A stretch of 64,000 bases of DNA, from assembly GCA_047833665.1 (NCBI GenBank), contig CP181261.1, forward strand, positions 1,054,001-1,118,000. The letters run 5' to 3'. Positions 52,587 through 61,708 of the stretch are shown in pieces. Every line of letters starts with the position of its first letter. Positions within the stretch are counted from its first letter, which is position 1. A model generated the notes under the pieces. That model was given only the letters and a program-made list of their open reading frames with translations, had not been told where the DNA came from and ran no database searches. Made by a program: the position numbers and the translations under genes. Source of the DNA: Caproicibacter sp047833665. Its GTDB lineage: Bacteria > Bacillota > Clostridia > Oscillospirales > Acutalibacteraceae.

Positions 52587-53012
52587 TTATTTTATTTCGA
52601 TTCTACGGGATTCGGGTTTTGTTTCAACTAATTTAGGCAATTCAAGTTCCAATACGCCGTTTTGATAGCTTGCACTGATTCTGTCAGCATCGATTCCCTG
52701 AAGGTCAAAACTGCGGCTGAAGGCACTGTATCTCCTTTCACGGCGGATATAGTTTTTCTGTTCGTTATTGCTTTCCTCTTTATGTTCCGCTGACAGGTTC
52801 AGCCTGTCACCGTCAATGCTGATATTGATGTCTTCTTTCCGGAAGCCCGGCAGGTCGGCTTTCAGCACGTATTTGTCTCCCTGATCGATAATGTCGGTAC
52901 GGCAGGGGGCACATGAGGCATCAAACCCGCCGAAAAAAGTGTTGTTTATCATCCGGTCAAAATAATCGAAAATACTTCCTGCTCTTGAATCGAAAGGAAT
53001 TAAATCAAACAT
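52587..53012 (-). CDS. Small heat shock protein, Hsp20/alpha-crystallin family
   Basis: 141 residues. Alpha-crystallin domain at about 40-135: DIIDQGDKYVLKADLPGFRK, INISIDGDRLNLSAEHKEE, YIRRERRYSAFSRSFDL, and the final GVLELELPKL. An ATP-independent holdase. The second of a tandem pair with a 54-base gap, about 65 percent alike by eye. RBS CAGGAGG. The leader of the pair carries a CIRCE element upstream of the first gene. Confidence 0.95.
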   Translation of the reverse strand: MFDLIPFDSRAGSIFDYFDRMINNTFFGGFDASCAPCRTDIIDQGDKYVLKADLPGFRKEDINISIDGDRLNLSAEHKEESNNEQKNYIRRERRYSAFSRSFDLQGIDADRISASYQNGVLELELPKLVETKPESRRIEIK

Positions 53013-53066
53013 CTGAAAACCTCCTGTTCCTTTTATGATTTTTTAACCATGGCTTAAAAAGCCGGA

Positions 53067-53489
53067 TTATTTTACTTCTATTTTTCTCTGCGGTGCTTTG
53101 GTGGGAACTAATTTCGGGAGTTCCACTTCCAGCACACCGTTGTTGTAACTTGCACTGATTTTGTCTGCATCAATATCGCTAATGTCAAAACTGCGTTTTA
53201 AGGCACCATATCTTCTTTCTCTGCGGATATAATTGTTATTGTCTTCGTTGATTTCTTCTTTGTGTTCAGCACTGAGTGTGAGTAAATTGCCTTCTACATC
53301 AATGTTGATTTCTTGTTTCTGAAATCCCGGAAGATCTGCTCTCATTACATATTTATCGCCTTGGTCCAGAATATCGGTTCTAAATGATTGGCAAGTGTCC
53401 CAACCACCCCAGAAACCGTCGTTCATCATGCGGTCAAATTCATGGAACAATCCATCTGCAACATGGCTGAAAGGAACTAAATCAAACAT
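53067..53489 (-). CDS. Small heat shock protein, Hsp20/alpha-crystallin family (upstream paralogue)
   Basis: 140 residues starting MFDLVPFSH; same architecture as its neighbour (DILDQGDKYVMRADLPGFQ, YIRRERRYGALKRSFDI, GVLEVELPKLVP). ATG 53489 lies 8 bases after GGAGG; a TTG at 53495 is too close. First gene of the hsp20 pair, 120-odd bases downstream of the CIRCE operator, so HrcA repression is expected for both. Confidence 0.95.
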   Translation of the reverse strand: MFDLVPFSHVADGLFHEFDRMMNDGFWGGWDTCQSFRTDILDQGDKYVMRADLPGFQKQEINIDVEGNLLTLSAEHKEEINEDNNNYIRRERRYGALKRSFDISDIDADKISASYNNGVLEVELPKLVPTKAPQRKIEVK

Positions 53490-53611
53490 ACTCAAAACCT
53501 CCGTTTCCGTTTGATTGGTTTACCGGGAACTGTTCCGTTCCCTTTTGACATCTACAGTATATTCATTGATTGTGAATAACTTTTGAATTAATTTTTGAAT
53601 AAATGTAAATT

Positions 53612-53638
53612 TTAGCACTCTAAGCTTGAGAGTGCTAA
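53612..53638. promoter_or_regulatory. CIRCE operator (HrcA site)
   Basis: TTAGCACTC, nine-base spacer, GAGTGCTAA: a perfect CIRCE inverted repeat. It lies upstream of the hsp20 pair on the minus strand. No promoter was assigned with certainty. Confidence 0.96.
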
Positions 53639-53651
53639 AATATTGCGAAAA

Positions 53652-53692
53652 TAAAAAAACAGAACTGCCCGAAACTGTGGAACAGTCCTGTT
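53652..53692 (-). terminator. Terminator of the ABC transporter gene
   Basis: AACAGGACTG pairs with CAGTTCTGTT (one mismatch), followed on the minus strand by TTTTTTT. It separates the ABC gene from the CIRCE-hsp20 unit. Confidence 0.85.
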
Positions 53693-53699
53693 TTTGCTG

Positions 53700-55445
53700 T
53701 TATTTTGCAGCTTCCAAACCTTCGTATTGAAGATTGTAGTACCGAGCATACACTCCGTTCGCGCGCAAAAGGGAATCGTGTGTGCCTCGCTCGATAATGC
53801 CGTCATCGCCGATTACGATGATTTCATCGGCATTGCGAATCGTGGACAGGCGGTGCGCAATGACAATCGTAGTTCGGCCTTGACTGAGCAAGTCAAGTGA
53901 CGCTTGTATCCGCCGTTCACTTTCATTATCCAGCGCACTGGTGGCCTCATCCAGAATTAAAATTTTCGGATTTTTTAAGAAAACTCTTGCAATAGAAATG
54001 CGTTGTTTCTGCCCGCCGCTGAGCCGTGCTCCGCGTTCGCCGACGTATGTGTTGTAGCCGTCTTCCAAACTCATGATAAAATCATGAATATTCGCTTTGC
54101 GTGCAGCCTCAATGATTTCCTCGTCGGTGGCGTCCGGCTTTCCGTAGGCGATATTGTCCCGTATGCTGCCGGAAAAGAGATATACGTCCTGCTGAACAAT
54201 GCCAATTGCGTCACGCAGTGATTTCAGCTTGATATTTCGCACATCGATTCCGTCGATGGTAACGCTGCCGCTGGTTACGTCGTAAAAACGAGGCAGAAGG
54301 GAGCATAGAGTTGTTTTGCCCCCGCCGGAAGGGCCGACTAACGCAATGGTTTGTCCGGCTTTAATTTTTAGGTTGATATGGTCTAAAACTTTTTCGGATG
54401 AATTGTAGCTAAAGGATACATCTCTATATTCTATATCCCCTTTTACGTCATTCAGGGTTACAGCGTCCGGGCGGTCGAAAATGTCCGGTTCGGTTTCAAT
54501 GACCTCCAGAAAACGCTTAAAGCCGGAATATCCTTTCTGAAATTGTTCCGTAAATTCTACAAGGACATCAATCGGGTTAATAAAAATTGTGATGTATAGG
54601 GCATAAACGGCGAGGTCGGAAAGATCCAATTTTCCATACGCGATGAAAAATCCGCCGCTGACTAATACGGTTACATATAAAAGTCCTTCAAAAAAGGAGT
54701 TGCCCGCACGGAATGTACCCATAATTTTGTAGTTGTCAATTTTGGAATCGAGGAACAGTAAATTGCTCTTTTTGAATTTATCGCGTTCTAAGTCTTCGTT
54801 GCCGAAAGATTTTACCACACGAATTCCGGCGAGACTGTCTTGAACGCGGGAATTGACGCCGGAAATTTTTCTGCGGTTGTCCATAAATGTGGCGCGCATC
54901 TTTTTGTTCTGGCTGATGCTAAACAGTACCATCACCGTTGTAACCGCTGCAAGAATCAACGTCATCGGTACGTTGATAAAAAGAAGCATCAGAAAAGAGC
55001 CGAGGAGTTTAACGGAAGAAATAAAGATATTTTCCGGGCCGTGGTGGGCCAATTCGGAAATATCAAACAGGTCCGAGACCAGACGGCTCATCATATCGCC
55101 GGTATTATTGCGGTCGTAATAGGAAAACGAAAGTCGCTGAAAATGGTCAAATAAATCTTGGCGCATGTTGCTTTCCATTCGCGCGCCCATCACATGCCCC
55201 CATGTGGTAATGAAGTACTGGCAGGCATACCGGGCAACGCACATCAGCAGCAGGAGACCGGCAAGCGGCCACAGGATTTCCAAAATTTGTTCCGAATTTT
55301 GCGCGAATACATCATTGGTTAGATATCGCAGAAGCTGCGGGAGGGAGATATCAATGACGGAAAGCAGCAGTGCACAGAAAATATCGAGGTAAAAAACGCC
55401 TCTGTAAGGGCGGTAATAACGGATAAATTTTTTAAATACGGACAT
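53700..55445 (-). CDS. ABC transporter, fused permease-ATPase (MsbA/LmrA-like exporter)
   Basis: 581-residue half-transporter. Six membrane helices in the first 310 residues, then the ATPase: Walker A VGPSGGGKTT (near 375), Q-loop VQQDVYLFSG, signature LSGGQKQR, Walker B ILILDEATSALD, H-loop IVIAHRLST. It would work as a homodimer exporting lipids, drugs or peptides; the substrate is unknown. ATG 55445 (AAGGAAG upstream) is chosen over a longer frame. It follows the cyclophilin gene by 13 bases. Confidence 0.92.
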   Translation of the reverse strand: MSVFKKFIRYYRPYRGVFYLDIFCALLLSVIDISLPQLLRYLTNDVFAQNSEQILEILWPLAGLLLLMCVARYACQYFITTWGHVMGARMESNMRQDLFDHFQRLSFSYYDRNNTGDMMSRLVSDLFDISELAHHGPENIFISSVKLLGSFLMLLFINVPMTLILAAVTTVMVLFSISQNKKMRATFMDNRRKISGVNSRVQDSLAGIRVVKSFGNEDLERDKFKKSNLLFLDSKIDNYKIMGTFRAGNSFFEGLLYVTVLVSGGFFIAYGKLDLSDLAVYALYITIFINPIDVLVEFTEQFQKGYSGFKRFLEVIETEPDIFDRPDAVTLNDVKGDIEYRDVSFSYNSSEKVLDHINLKIKAGQTIALVGPSGGGKTTLCSLLPRFYDVTSGSVTIDGIDVRNIKLKSLRDAIGIVQQDVYLFSGSIRDNIAYGKPDATDEEIIEAARKANIHDFIMSLEDGYNTYVGERGARLSGGQKQRISIARVFLKNPKILILDEATSALDNESERRIQASLDLLSQGRTTIVIAHRLSTIRNADEIIVIGDDGIIERGTHDSLLRANGVYARYYNLQYEGLEAAK

Positions 55446-55458
55446 ATTGACTTCCTTA

Positions 55459-55977
55459 TTATGAAAGAGTTTCAGGTTCTCCATAGTTCTCGCCAAACGT
55501 TTCCACCGTGACATTTTGAATCACTTCATCTCTAAGTGGTTTGTCATCATAATCGCGCGGAACATTGACAATTCGGTCCACTTCCTCCATGCCGGATATC
55601 ACACGGCCGAAAGACGCGTATTCCCCATCCAGATAAGGAGTGTCCTCCACCATGATGAAAAACTGGGAACCCGCGCTGTTCGGATCCATTGTGCGCGCCA
55701 TGGAGATGACACCTCTTGTATGTTTCAAATCATTTTGAAAATGGTTTGAGGTAAATTCTCCGCGGATGCGGTATCCGGGGCCGCCGGTACCATTGCCGCG
55801 CGGGTCACCGCCTTGAATCATAAAATTTGGAATCACGCGGTGAAACAGTGTTCCATTGTAAAAGCCTTTGTTAATCAGATATATAAAATTTTTTACAGTA
55901 TTTGGCGCGATATCGGGATAAAGTTCTATTTTAATCTCGCCATTTGAGGTTTTCATAGTGACAATTGGATATTTCAT
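55459..55977 (-). CDS. Peptidyl-prolyl cis-trans isomerase, cyclophilin type
   Basis: 172 residues. Cyclophilin motifs: GEIKIELYPDIAPNTVKNF, FHRVIPNFMIQGGDP (active Arg in FHRV), GVISMARTMDPNSAGSQFFI and YASFGRVISGME. No signal peptide, so cytoplasmic. ATG 55977 is 6 bases from GGAGG; the ATG at 55983 overlaps the ribosome binding site. Probably co-transcribed with the ABC gene. Confidence 0.95.
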   Translation of the reverse strand: MKYPIVTMKTSNGEIKIELYPDIAPNTVKNFIYLINKGFYNGTLFHRVIPNFMIQGGDPRGNGTGGPGYRIRGEFTSNHFQNDLKHTRGVISMARTMDPNSAGSQFFIMVEDTPYLDGEYASFGRVISGMEEVDRIVNVPRDYDDKPLRDEVIQNVTVETFGENYGEPETLS

Positions 55978-56253
55978 ATTCATCCTCCATTTGCAAAATT
56001 GGGTTCGCGCAATAATCCAATTATAACCGCCAAACTATTTTTATACAAGGAAAGAGTTTCAAAACCGACATCCGGCATAGCAGATCCTGCACAAATTGCT
56101 GTTTTTTATGAAATATTCTGAAAAATAAGGCGTCCCAATTGTTGCTGTGCGTGATTTACCTGATCGACTGTTTGGATCTTTTTGTATTTTCAATGACGAA
56201 AAAGGGAAAAATATGGTATACTGATGAAAAGAATTAAAAAGGGGGGGATGCCG

Positions 56254-57048
56254 GTGAAGTTGATTTCTTGGAACGTCAATGGTTTGCGGGCATGTCTAAA
56301 CAAAGGGTTTATGGAGTTTTTCCGCGATGCCGATGCCGATATTTTCTGTATTCAGGAAACAAAAATGCAGCCGGAACAGCTAGAGCTGACGCTGGAAGGA
56401 TATCGGCAGTACTGGAATTCCGCACAGAAAAAAGGATATTCCGGAACGGCGGTGTTCACCCGGCAGGAACCGCTTTCTGTGTACTACGGAATCGGAGTGC
56501 CGGAATACGACACGGAAGGACGCTGCATCACGCTGGAATTGCCGGAGTTTTACTTGGTTACGGTTTATGCACCAAACTCACAGCGCGAACTGGCGCGTCT
56601 TTCTTATAGGATGCAATGGGAAGATGCTTTTCGCGATTACCTGATGGGCCTACAACAGAAAAAGCCGGTGGTAGTCTGCGGAGATATGAATGTTGCCCAT
56701 GAGGAAATCGACCTGAAAAATCCGAAAACCAATCAGAGAAACGCGGGCTTTACCATCGAGGAACGGGAAAAGATGACCCGACTGTTGGATTCCGGCTTTA
56801 CGGACAGTTTTCGCTGGCTGTACCCGACGAAGGTTGCCTATTCCTGGTGGTCCTACATGTTCCATGCAAGGGAAAAGAACGCGGGTTGGCGCATTGATTA
56901 TTTTCTGGTTTCTAATTCTCTGAGAGATCGAATTCAAGACAGCAGAATATTGACGGAAGTGATGGGAAGCGACCACTGTCCGGTGGAACTTATCCTGCGG
57001 GACGGAGGCGTGCCCAATGAGGAACAGGAGGACACCGGATGCAGCTAG
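56254..57048 (+). CDS. exoA: Exodeoxyribonuclease III (AP endonuclease)
   Basis: 264 residues; cuts at abasic sites and degrades 3' ends during base excision repair. Motifs in order: ISWNVNGLRAC, CIQETKMQ, VTVYAPNS, VCGDMNVAHEEIDL, GWRIDYFLVS and MGSDHCPVEL with the catalytic Asp-His. GTG 56254 gives the normal MKLISWNVNGLRA start with a 7-base spacing from the G7 tract; the ATG at 56248 adjoins that tract. It overlaps the next gene by 10 bases. Confidence 0.94.
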   Translation: MKLISWNVNGLRACLNKGFMEFFRDADADIFCIQETKMQPEQLELTLEGYRQYWNSAQKKGYSGTAVFTRQEPLSVYYGIGVPEYDTEGRCITLELPEFYLVTVYAPNSQRELARLSYRMQWEDAFRDYLMGLQQKKPVVVCGDMNVAHEEIDLKNPKTNQRNAGFTIEEREKMTRLLDSGFTDSFRWLYPTKVAYSWWSYMFHAREKNAGWRIDYFLVSNSLRDRIQDSRILTEVMGSDHCPVELILRDGGVPNEEQEDTGCS

Positions 57049-58631
57049 TTTTTTATGGAGCGGACAAAGAAGTCACGGGGAGCTGCCACTGTCTGGAAGC
57101 CTGCGGGAAACGAATTTTGATAGACTGCGGACTTCAGCAGGGGGCGGATGAAGACAATAATCGTGAGTTCCCGTTTTATGCGCAGCAAATTGATTATGTG
57201 ATAGTCACACATGCACATATTGACCACAGCGGCCGCTTGCCGCTTTTGGTCAAAAATGGATATCAAGGAAAAATTTATGCTACGGGTGCTACATGCGACC
57301 TGCTGTCTATCATGCTGAGAGACAGCGCGCATATTCAAGAAATGGATGCAATGATTGCCAACCGAAAGGGGAAACGCGCCGGAAAAAAGCCGCAGGAACC
57401 GCTTTATACGGTTGCGGATGCACAGGATGCAATCGCACGGCTTCAGCCATGTGTTTACGGGGAAATCGTGCAGCTGTGTGACGGCATTCGGTTTCGCATG
57501 GTGGATGCGGGGCACTTGCTTGGTTCTGCGTCTGTGGAGCTGTGGGCCGAAGAAAACGGACAGACGAAAAAAATCGTGTTTTCCGGCGATATTGGCAATC
57601 TGAATTTGCCGATTATCCGCGACCCGCAATATATAAAGGAAGCGGACTATGTGGTCATGGAATCCACCTATGGAAACCGAGAACACGACCCGATTGTCAA
57701 TTATATTCCGGACCTTGCAAAGGTGTTCGACGAAACACTGGCAGCCGGAGGGAATGTGGTAATACCAAGTTTTGCAGTGGGCCGCACGCAGGAGCTGCTT
57801 TATTTCATCCGAGAAATGAAGCAAAAAAAGCTGGTAAAAAGTGTTCCGGACTTTCCTGTTTATGTGGACAGCCCCCTTGCTGCAGAGGCAACGGAAATTT
57901 ATAGCGGTGATTTGACCGGCTATGCCGATGAGGATACAGTCCGCGTTATTCGGGAAGGCTTTCGTCCTCTGCGTTTTTCCAATTTGCATATCTGCGAAAG
58001 TGTGGAGGAATCAAGAAGTCTAAATGAGGATCGTGTGCCCAAAGTCATTATTTCTTCCAGTGGTATGTGTGAAGCGGGGCGTATTCGGCATCATCTTAAA
58101 CACAACTTATGGCGCAGCGAATGCTCCATTGTTTTTGTTGGGTATCAAGCAAACGGTACGCTTGGGCGAATTTTGATTGACGGTGCAAAAAAGGTGAAGT
58201 TGTTCGGAGAAGAGATAGCGGTTCGGGCGAAGATTCACAACTTTAAGGCTCTTTCCGGTCATGCGGACCACAGAGGCCTTCTGCGCTGGATTGATTCTTT
58301 TGAGAAGAAACCGCGCCGTGTATTTGTGGTACACGGGGAACAGGGGATTTGTCAGGAGTTTACGGAGAATCTAAATGCCCTTGGCTATAACGCTTATGCA
58401 CCAAATTACAGAGCGGTAGCGGATTTGATTAAAAATACAATCATTGATGAAGGCGTGGAACCGGTACGCGCAAAGGCAAAAGCCAGAAGAATGCAGGCCG
58501 CGTTTGCACGTCTTGTGGAAGCTGGCCGCCGTTTGATGCGTGTGATTCAGGAAAACGAAGGCGGTGCAAACAAAGATCTTGCCCGTTTTGCCGACCAAAT
58601 CAATGCCCTTTGCGACAAATGGAGCCGCTGA
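57039..58631 (+). CDS. MBL-fold, beta-CASP RNA nuclease-like hydrolase
   Basis: 530 residues. Metallo-beta-lactamase zinc motif THAHIDHSG near 60, DAGHLLGSASVEL and FSGDIGNLN, then the beta-CASP motifs (MESTYGNREHD, ISSSGMCEAGRIRHHL, FKALSGHADHRGLLRWID). This is the CPSF/archaeal-type RNase family rather than RNase J. About 80 C-terminal residues form a helical, Arg-rich extension (KAKARRMQAAFARLVEAGRR). It probably processes RNA in the cytoplasm. Confidence 0.88.
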   Translation: MQLVFYGADKEVTGSCHCLEACGKRILIDCGLQQGADEDNNREFPFYAQQIDYVIVTHAHIDHSGRLPLLVKNGYQGKIYATGATCDLLSIMLRDSAHIQEMDAMIANRKGKRAGKKPQEPLYTVADAQDAIARLQPCVYGEIVQLCDGIRFRMVDAGHLLGSASVELWAEENGQTKKIVFSGDIGNLNLPIIRDPQYIKEADYVVMESTYGNREHDPIVNYIPDLAKVFDETLAAGGNVVIPSFAVGRTQELLYFIREMKQKKLVKSVPDFPVYVDSPLAAEATEIYSGDLTGYADEDTVRVIREGFRPLRFSNLHICESVEESRSLNEDRVPKVIISSSGMCEAGRIRHHLKHNLWRSECSIVFVGYQANGTLGRILIDGAKKVKLFGEEIAVRAKIHNFKALSGHADHRGLLRWIDSFEKKPRRVFVVHGEQGICQEFTENLNALGYNAYAPNYRAVADLIKNTIIDEGVEPVRAKAKARRMQAAFARLVEAGRRLMRVIQENEGGANKDLARFADQINALCDKWSR

Positions 58632-58669
58632 CCGGTGCGGTATTCATTTTGCTAAACACTCACCTAAAA

Positions 58670-58714
58670 AGCTGCCCGAAACATGGTATTAACCGAATTT
58701 CAGGGCAGCTTTTC
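58670..58714 (+). terminator. Terminator after the beta-CASP gene
   Basis: AGCTGCCC pairs with GGGCAGCT, followed by TTTCTATTTT. Confidence 0.8.
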
Positions 58715-58720
58715 TATTTT

Positions 58721-58748
58721 AGGTTATCCCAACTATTGACCTAGAGCC
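58721..58748 (-). repeat. Solitary ISL3-type terminal repeat
   Basis: On the minus strand GGCTCTAGGTCAATAGTTGG then GATAACCT, closely matching the ISL3-like end at 12649 (GGCTCTATGTCAATAGTTGG). No transposase or second end is nearby. Confidence 0.6.
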
Positions 58749-58818
58749 ATTTTTATTTTTGGCGGAAATCTATTCGGCAAACCGTTTCATAAAAGTCATA
58801 TCTTATCGATAATCTCTC

Positions 58819-58857
58819 AAACGGCTGTGTTCTTCGTAACAAACACAGCCGTTTTTT
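58819..58857 (+). terminator. Second hairpin terminator, beta-CASP side
   Basis: AAACGGCTGTGTT pairs with AACACAGCCGTTT, followed by TTTTCTG. Perfect stem; it may work in both directions. Confidence 0.75.
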
Positions 58858-58919
58858 CTGTTGCACAAAATCAAATGGATAAAATAATTACCAGATAACT
58901 CGAAATTATCTATGTTGTT

Positions 58920-59383
58920 TTATAAATTTGTTGATAGAATTCTGTGAGTTATATATAACGCAAGAACAAAGGCGCATGCAGCAAATATATTTACTGTAAA
59001 AAGAACAGCTTTACCAATCCTTGCAAGGAGCAAGAAAAATGCCATGATTCCGCCGCCTATAAAGCCGCCTATAAAAAAGTCCCTCACTTTATTTCGTTTT
59101 TTCTCAGGCTTAAAAGATGTCTTACATATAGCATGAACGATGATAATTGAGGCCGCAATGATAATGCAATAGGCGATTAAACTTCCAATAGAGATACCAA
59201 TCTGAAATTTCAATGGTTCTCCACTCAACGCATTGCGGATGAGAGAAATTGTATCCTTCGAGAAAATTATATAAATGGCTCCAAGAAGCGATGTGCATAG
59301 AAGAAGTATATCAAGAAATTCCAAAATTTTCTCTTTTACGCTTCGAGAAGGCAAACTTGCAATGATATTATCGCAAAAGGTTC
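58920..59383 (-). pseudogene. HAAS-domain membrane protein, C-terminal part (split by IS30 insertion)
   Basis: Encodes FCDNIIASLPSRSVKEKILE, then about four membrane helices. Joined to the part at 60592-60824 through the shared 13-base duplication, it restores a single frame of 228 codons (227 residues plus stop): an N-terminal helical HAAS domain and a C-terminal membrane domain. The visible ATG at 59354 is a chance internal Met. HAAS proteins are usually paired with PadR regulators, as here. Confidence 0.88.
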
Positions 59384-60591
59384 GGTAGATTGTAAAATGA
59401 AATTGAACACATAAAAAGATTCCATAGCGCTCAGGGATCTGTTAGGATAAAGTTACTACACTGAATACTGACAGAAAGGCCTGAACACTATGGACAAGAA
59501 CCATTCTATCATAAATATCGAAGAACGCAAGAGGGGACAGCATCTTAGAGCAGAAGAGCGTGGCGCAATCCAACAGTTAAAGAAGATGGGATTTAGCAAT
59601 CGAAAGATTGCTCGTGCAATCAATTGCAGCCCTTCTACCGTAGGCTATGAGCTGCGGCGTGGCACGCCGGAATACTCCGGCCGTGGGCGCAAACCCGGCT
59701 ACTCAGCCAAACGTGGAGCTGCAGTATACAAGGAGAATCGCAGTCGCTGCCATCGCCCTAGAACGGTATCCGGGGACTCTGACTTCATTCGTTGGATGGT
59801 CAAAAAGGTTCGCAAATATAATTGGTCCTTTGATGAGTGCGTAGGTCGGGCACGGCGCGAACACCGTTTTCCGGTTAAGGAAATCCCTTGTACTAAAACT
59901 CTGTATAACATGCTGTGGAAGGGGGAATTACCACTCACGCTATTTGAACTCCCTGAGGTATTAAGCAGGCATTCTCGCAGAAAACCACGGCTTTCTAAGC
60001 GTATCAATGGGAAATCCATTGATTGGCGGCCACCTGAGGTAGCAGAGCGGAACACATTTGGACACTGGGAATCTGATACGGTACTGGGCCGAAAAAGAAG
60101 TGGTGAGGCAGCTGTATTTACCATTGTAGAGCGGCTGACAGGTTATTATCTTTCCATTCGGATTGACGGCAAAACAACCACCGGTGTTGCCAGTGCCATG
60201 GAACAGCTAAAGGAACAGTATGGCGAGAAATTCCCCCAGGTATTTCGCAGTATTACCACAGACAATGGCAGTGAGTTTGCCGCATTTTCGGCCTTTGAAG
60301 AACTAGGCACGGCAATCTACTTTGCTCATCCCTATTCTGCTTGGGAACGACCTGTAAATGAGAGGACCAATCGCATACTACGAAAATATATCCCAAAGGG
60401 TTGCTCTATCAATGACGTTTCTGCCGAACAAATCTTAATGTTTGCCGATGAGATAAACGCCACGCCCAGGAAACGATTAGCTTATCAGACCCCTGAGGAA
60501 CTGTTCGATGCACAATTGGACAGAATTTACACTTCCAACCAGTAAATAACTTTATCTAGTGAAAGTGTTCAATTTGTTATTGCAATTTAAG
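59384..60591 (+). mobile_element. IS30-family insertion sequence, 1208 bp
   Basis: The ends are 27-base imperfect inverted repeats (20 of 27 match), outer GGTAGATTGTAAAATG at the left and CTTAAATTGCAATAAC when the right end is read inward, both running into AAATTGAACAC. A 13-base direct repeat TCGCAAAAGGTTC flanks it (59371-59383 and 60592-60604). Removing the element and one repeat copy restores an uninterrupted HAAS-protein ORF, which fixes the ends. It holds one transposase gene. Confidence 0.93.
59490..60545 (+). CDS. IS30-family transposase
   Basis: 351 residues, full length. N-terminal helix-turn-helix region (LRAEERGAIQQLKKMGFSNR, INCSPSTVGYELRRG) and a DDE catalytic core: HWESDTVLG (first Asp), TTDNGSEF (second Asp) and YSAWERPVNERTNRILRKY (Glu region). 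The gene is intact, so the element may be active. RBS AGAAAGG. Confidence 0.95.
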   Translation: MDKNHSIINIEERKRGQHLRAEERGAIQQLKKMGFSNRKIARAINCSPSTVGYELRRGTPEYSGRGRKPGYSAKRGAAVYKENRSRCHRPRTVSGDSDFIRWMVKKVRKYNWSFDECVGRARREHRFPVKEIPCTKTLYNMLWKGELPLTLFELPEVLSRHSRRKPRLSKRINGKSIDWRPPEVAERNTFGHWESDTVLGRKRSGEAAVFTIVERLTGYYLSIRIDGKTTTGVASAMEQLKEQYGEKFPQVFRSITTDNGSEFAAFSAFEELGTAIYFAHPYSAWERPVNERTNRILRKYIPKGCSINDVSAEQILMFADEINATPRKRLAYQTPEELFDAQLDRIYTSNQ

Positions 60592-60824
60592 TCGCAAAAG
60601 GTTCTATAATCCTCTCCGATTACAGTCTGAATATTTTCACCTCTTTCCTGTGCGGATAAGACCATTTCAAGTAAATCCTGCCGTATGATTTCTTGATTGT
60701 ATTCAGAGATATTCGCTACGCGTAAGTAACAAATGATATCAGTATAGGCTTCTCTGTTTTTCTCATTCAGTTGTTCTTCCAATTTATTATTTAGTCGTTT
60801 AAGTTGTTTGACTTGTTTATTCAT
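60592..60824 (-). pseudogene. HAAS-domain membrane protein, N-terminal part (split by IS30 insertion)
   Basis: Begins MNKQVKQLKRLNNKLEEQLN with a long amphipathic helix typical of HAAS domains and runs to VIGEDYRTFC, where the insertion begins; the frame then reads into IS DNA and stops. The start overlaps the padR stop (GATGAATAA) and uses a GGAGG inside padR. The product, if made, is a soluble fragment without the membrane part. Confidence 0.88.
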
Positions 60825-61152
60825 CGACTTTACCTCCATAATCAAAAAGTGAATTCACAGCATTCTCGAGCTCTTTCCAGTTTGAGAAAAATGCGTCTAA
60901 TTCCGTTCGGCCTGCGGATGAAACAGAAAAATATTTACGCTTCGGTCCTAATGAGGACTCACGGTACTGCGCCGTAATCAATCCGTTTTTTTCCAGCCTC
61001 AACAAAATGGGATAGATGGTTCCTTCTGAAATATTTGAAAATCCGTATTTCTTCAGTTGCTGAGAAATTTCATAGCCATAAGTTTCTTTCTTACTGATTA
61101 CTTTAAGAATACAGCCATCTAAGATGCCTTTCAGCATTTGTGACGGGATCAA
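60817..61152 (-). CDS. PadR-family transcriptional regulator
   Basis: 111 residues, winged helix: LKGILDGCILKVISKKETYG, GYEISQQLKKYGFSNISEGT, YPILLRLEKNGLI and the wing RESSLGPKRKYFSV. PadR proteins repress an adjoining membrane or transport gene and respond to a small ligand or to membrane stress. It overlaps the start of the HAAS gene that the IS30 element has broken, so its normal partner is lost. ATG follows GAGGTGAG. Confidence 0.92.
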   Translation of the reverse strand: MIPSQMLKGILDGCILKVISKKETYGYEISQQLKKYGFSNISEGTIYPILLRLEKNGLITAQYRESSLGPKRKYFSVSSAGRTELDAFFSNWKELENAVNSLFDYGGKVDE

Positions 61153-61320
61153 GTGTTCTCACCTCAATGATATACTATTATGCATTGCAAAGTACTTAGC
61201 TATATTGTAATGCATAATAGTGGCACTGTCAAGAAACAATTCTGCATCGTCAAAAATACGTGGTTTGAGTTTGTCCTACCCGCAAGCAAAAGCGCCCAGT
61301 ACCGATTATAATGACAAAAA

Positions 61321-61356
61321 AGCATGACAGGCCTTTTATTGGCAGTCATGCTTTTT
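61321..61356 (+). terminator. Hairpin terminator
   Basis: AGCATGAC pairs with GTCATGCT, with A and T runs on either side, so it can act in both directions. It is in a 550-base gene-free stretch (61153-61708); apart from this hairpin and the next one nothing was recognised there. Confidence 0.75.
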
Positions 61357-61623
61357 ATGTCCTTAGAAATTCGACGCTTATTTTGTTGTCCTGCAAAATT
61401 AGGGAAAAGAAACCCAATGTAAATTGTGTATTATATCTTGCAGAGATGACGAAAACATTAACTTCAACGCAAAATCGATCGCTATCACATTAGAGAGTGC
61501 TTCATACCTCGTTTTTCCACACTATAACTTATGAGGCATAGGGGGAATTTCAAAATCGAAAAGAATAAGTTTTTGCATCTATTTTGTATGAATGATACAT
61601 AAAAGTCAATATGAATATTGGTA

Positions 61624-61675
61624 TAAAAAAGAGGCATATATAATTTCTTTTAGAAACTATATATAACCTCTTTAT
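61624..61675 (-). terminator. Terminator of the typA-exonuclease transcript
   Basis: GAGG..TATATA pairs with TATATA..CCTC; on the minus strand it is followed by TTTTTTATAC. It ends transcription past the exonuclease stop at 61709. Confidence 0.75.
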
Positions 61676-61708
61676 GGATAACTGCTCTATAACGATTATG
61701 CAGCAGTC

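Noticed and set aside
58920..59354. A free-standing 144-residue membrane protein starting at 59354
   Set aside because: The Met is internal; the coding frame continues upstream to the IS30 target duplication and matches the other gene half.
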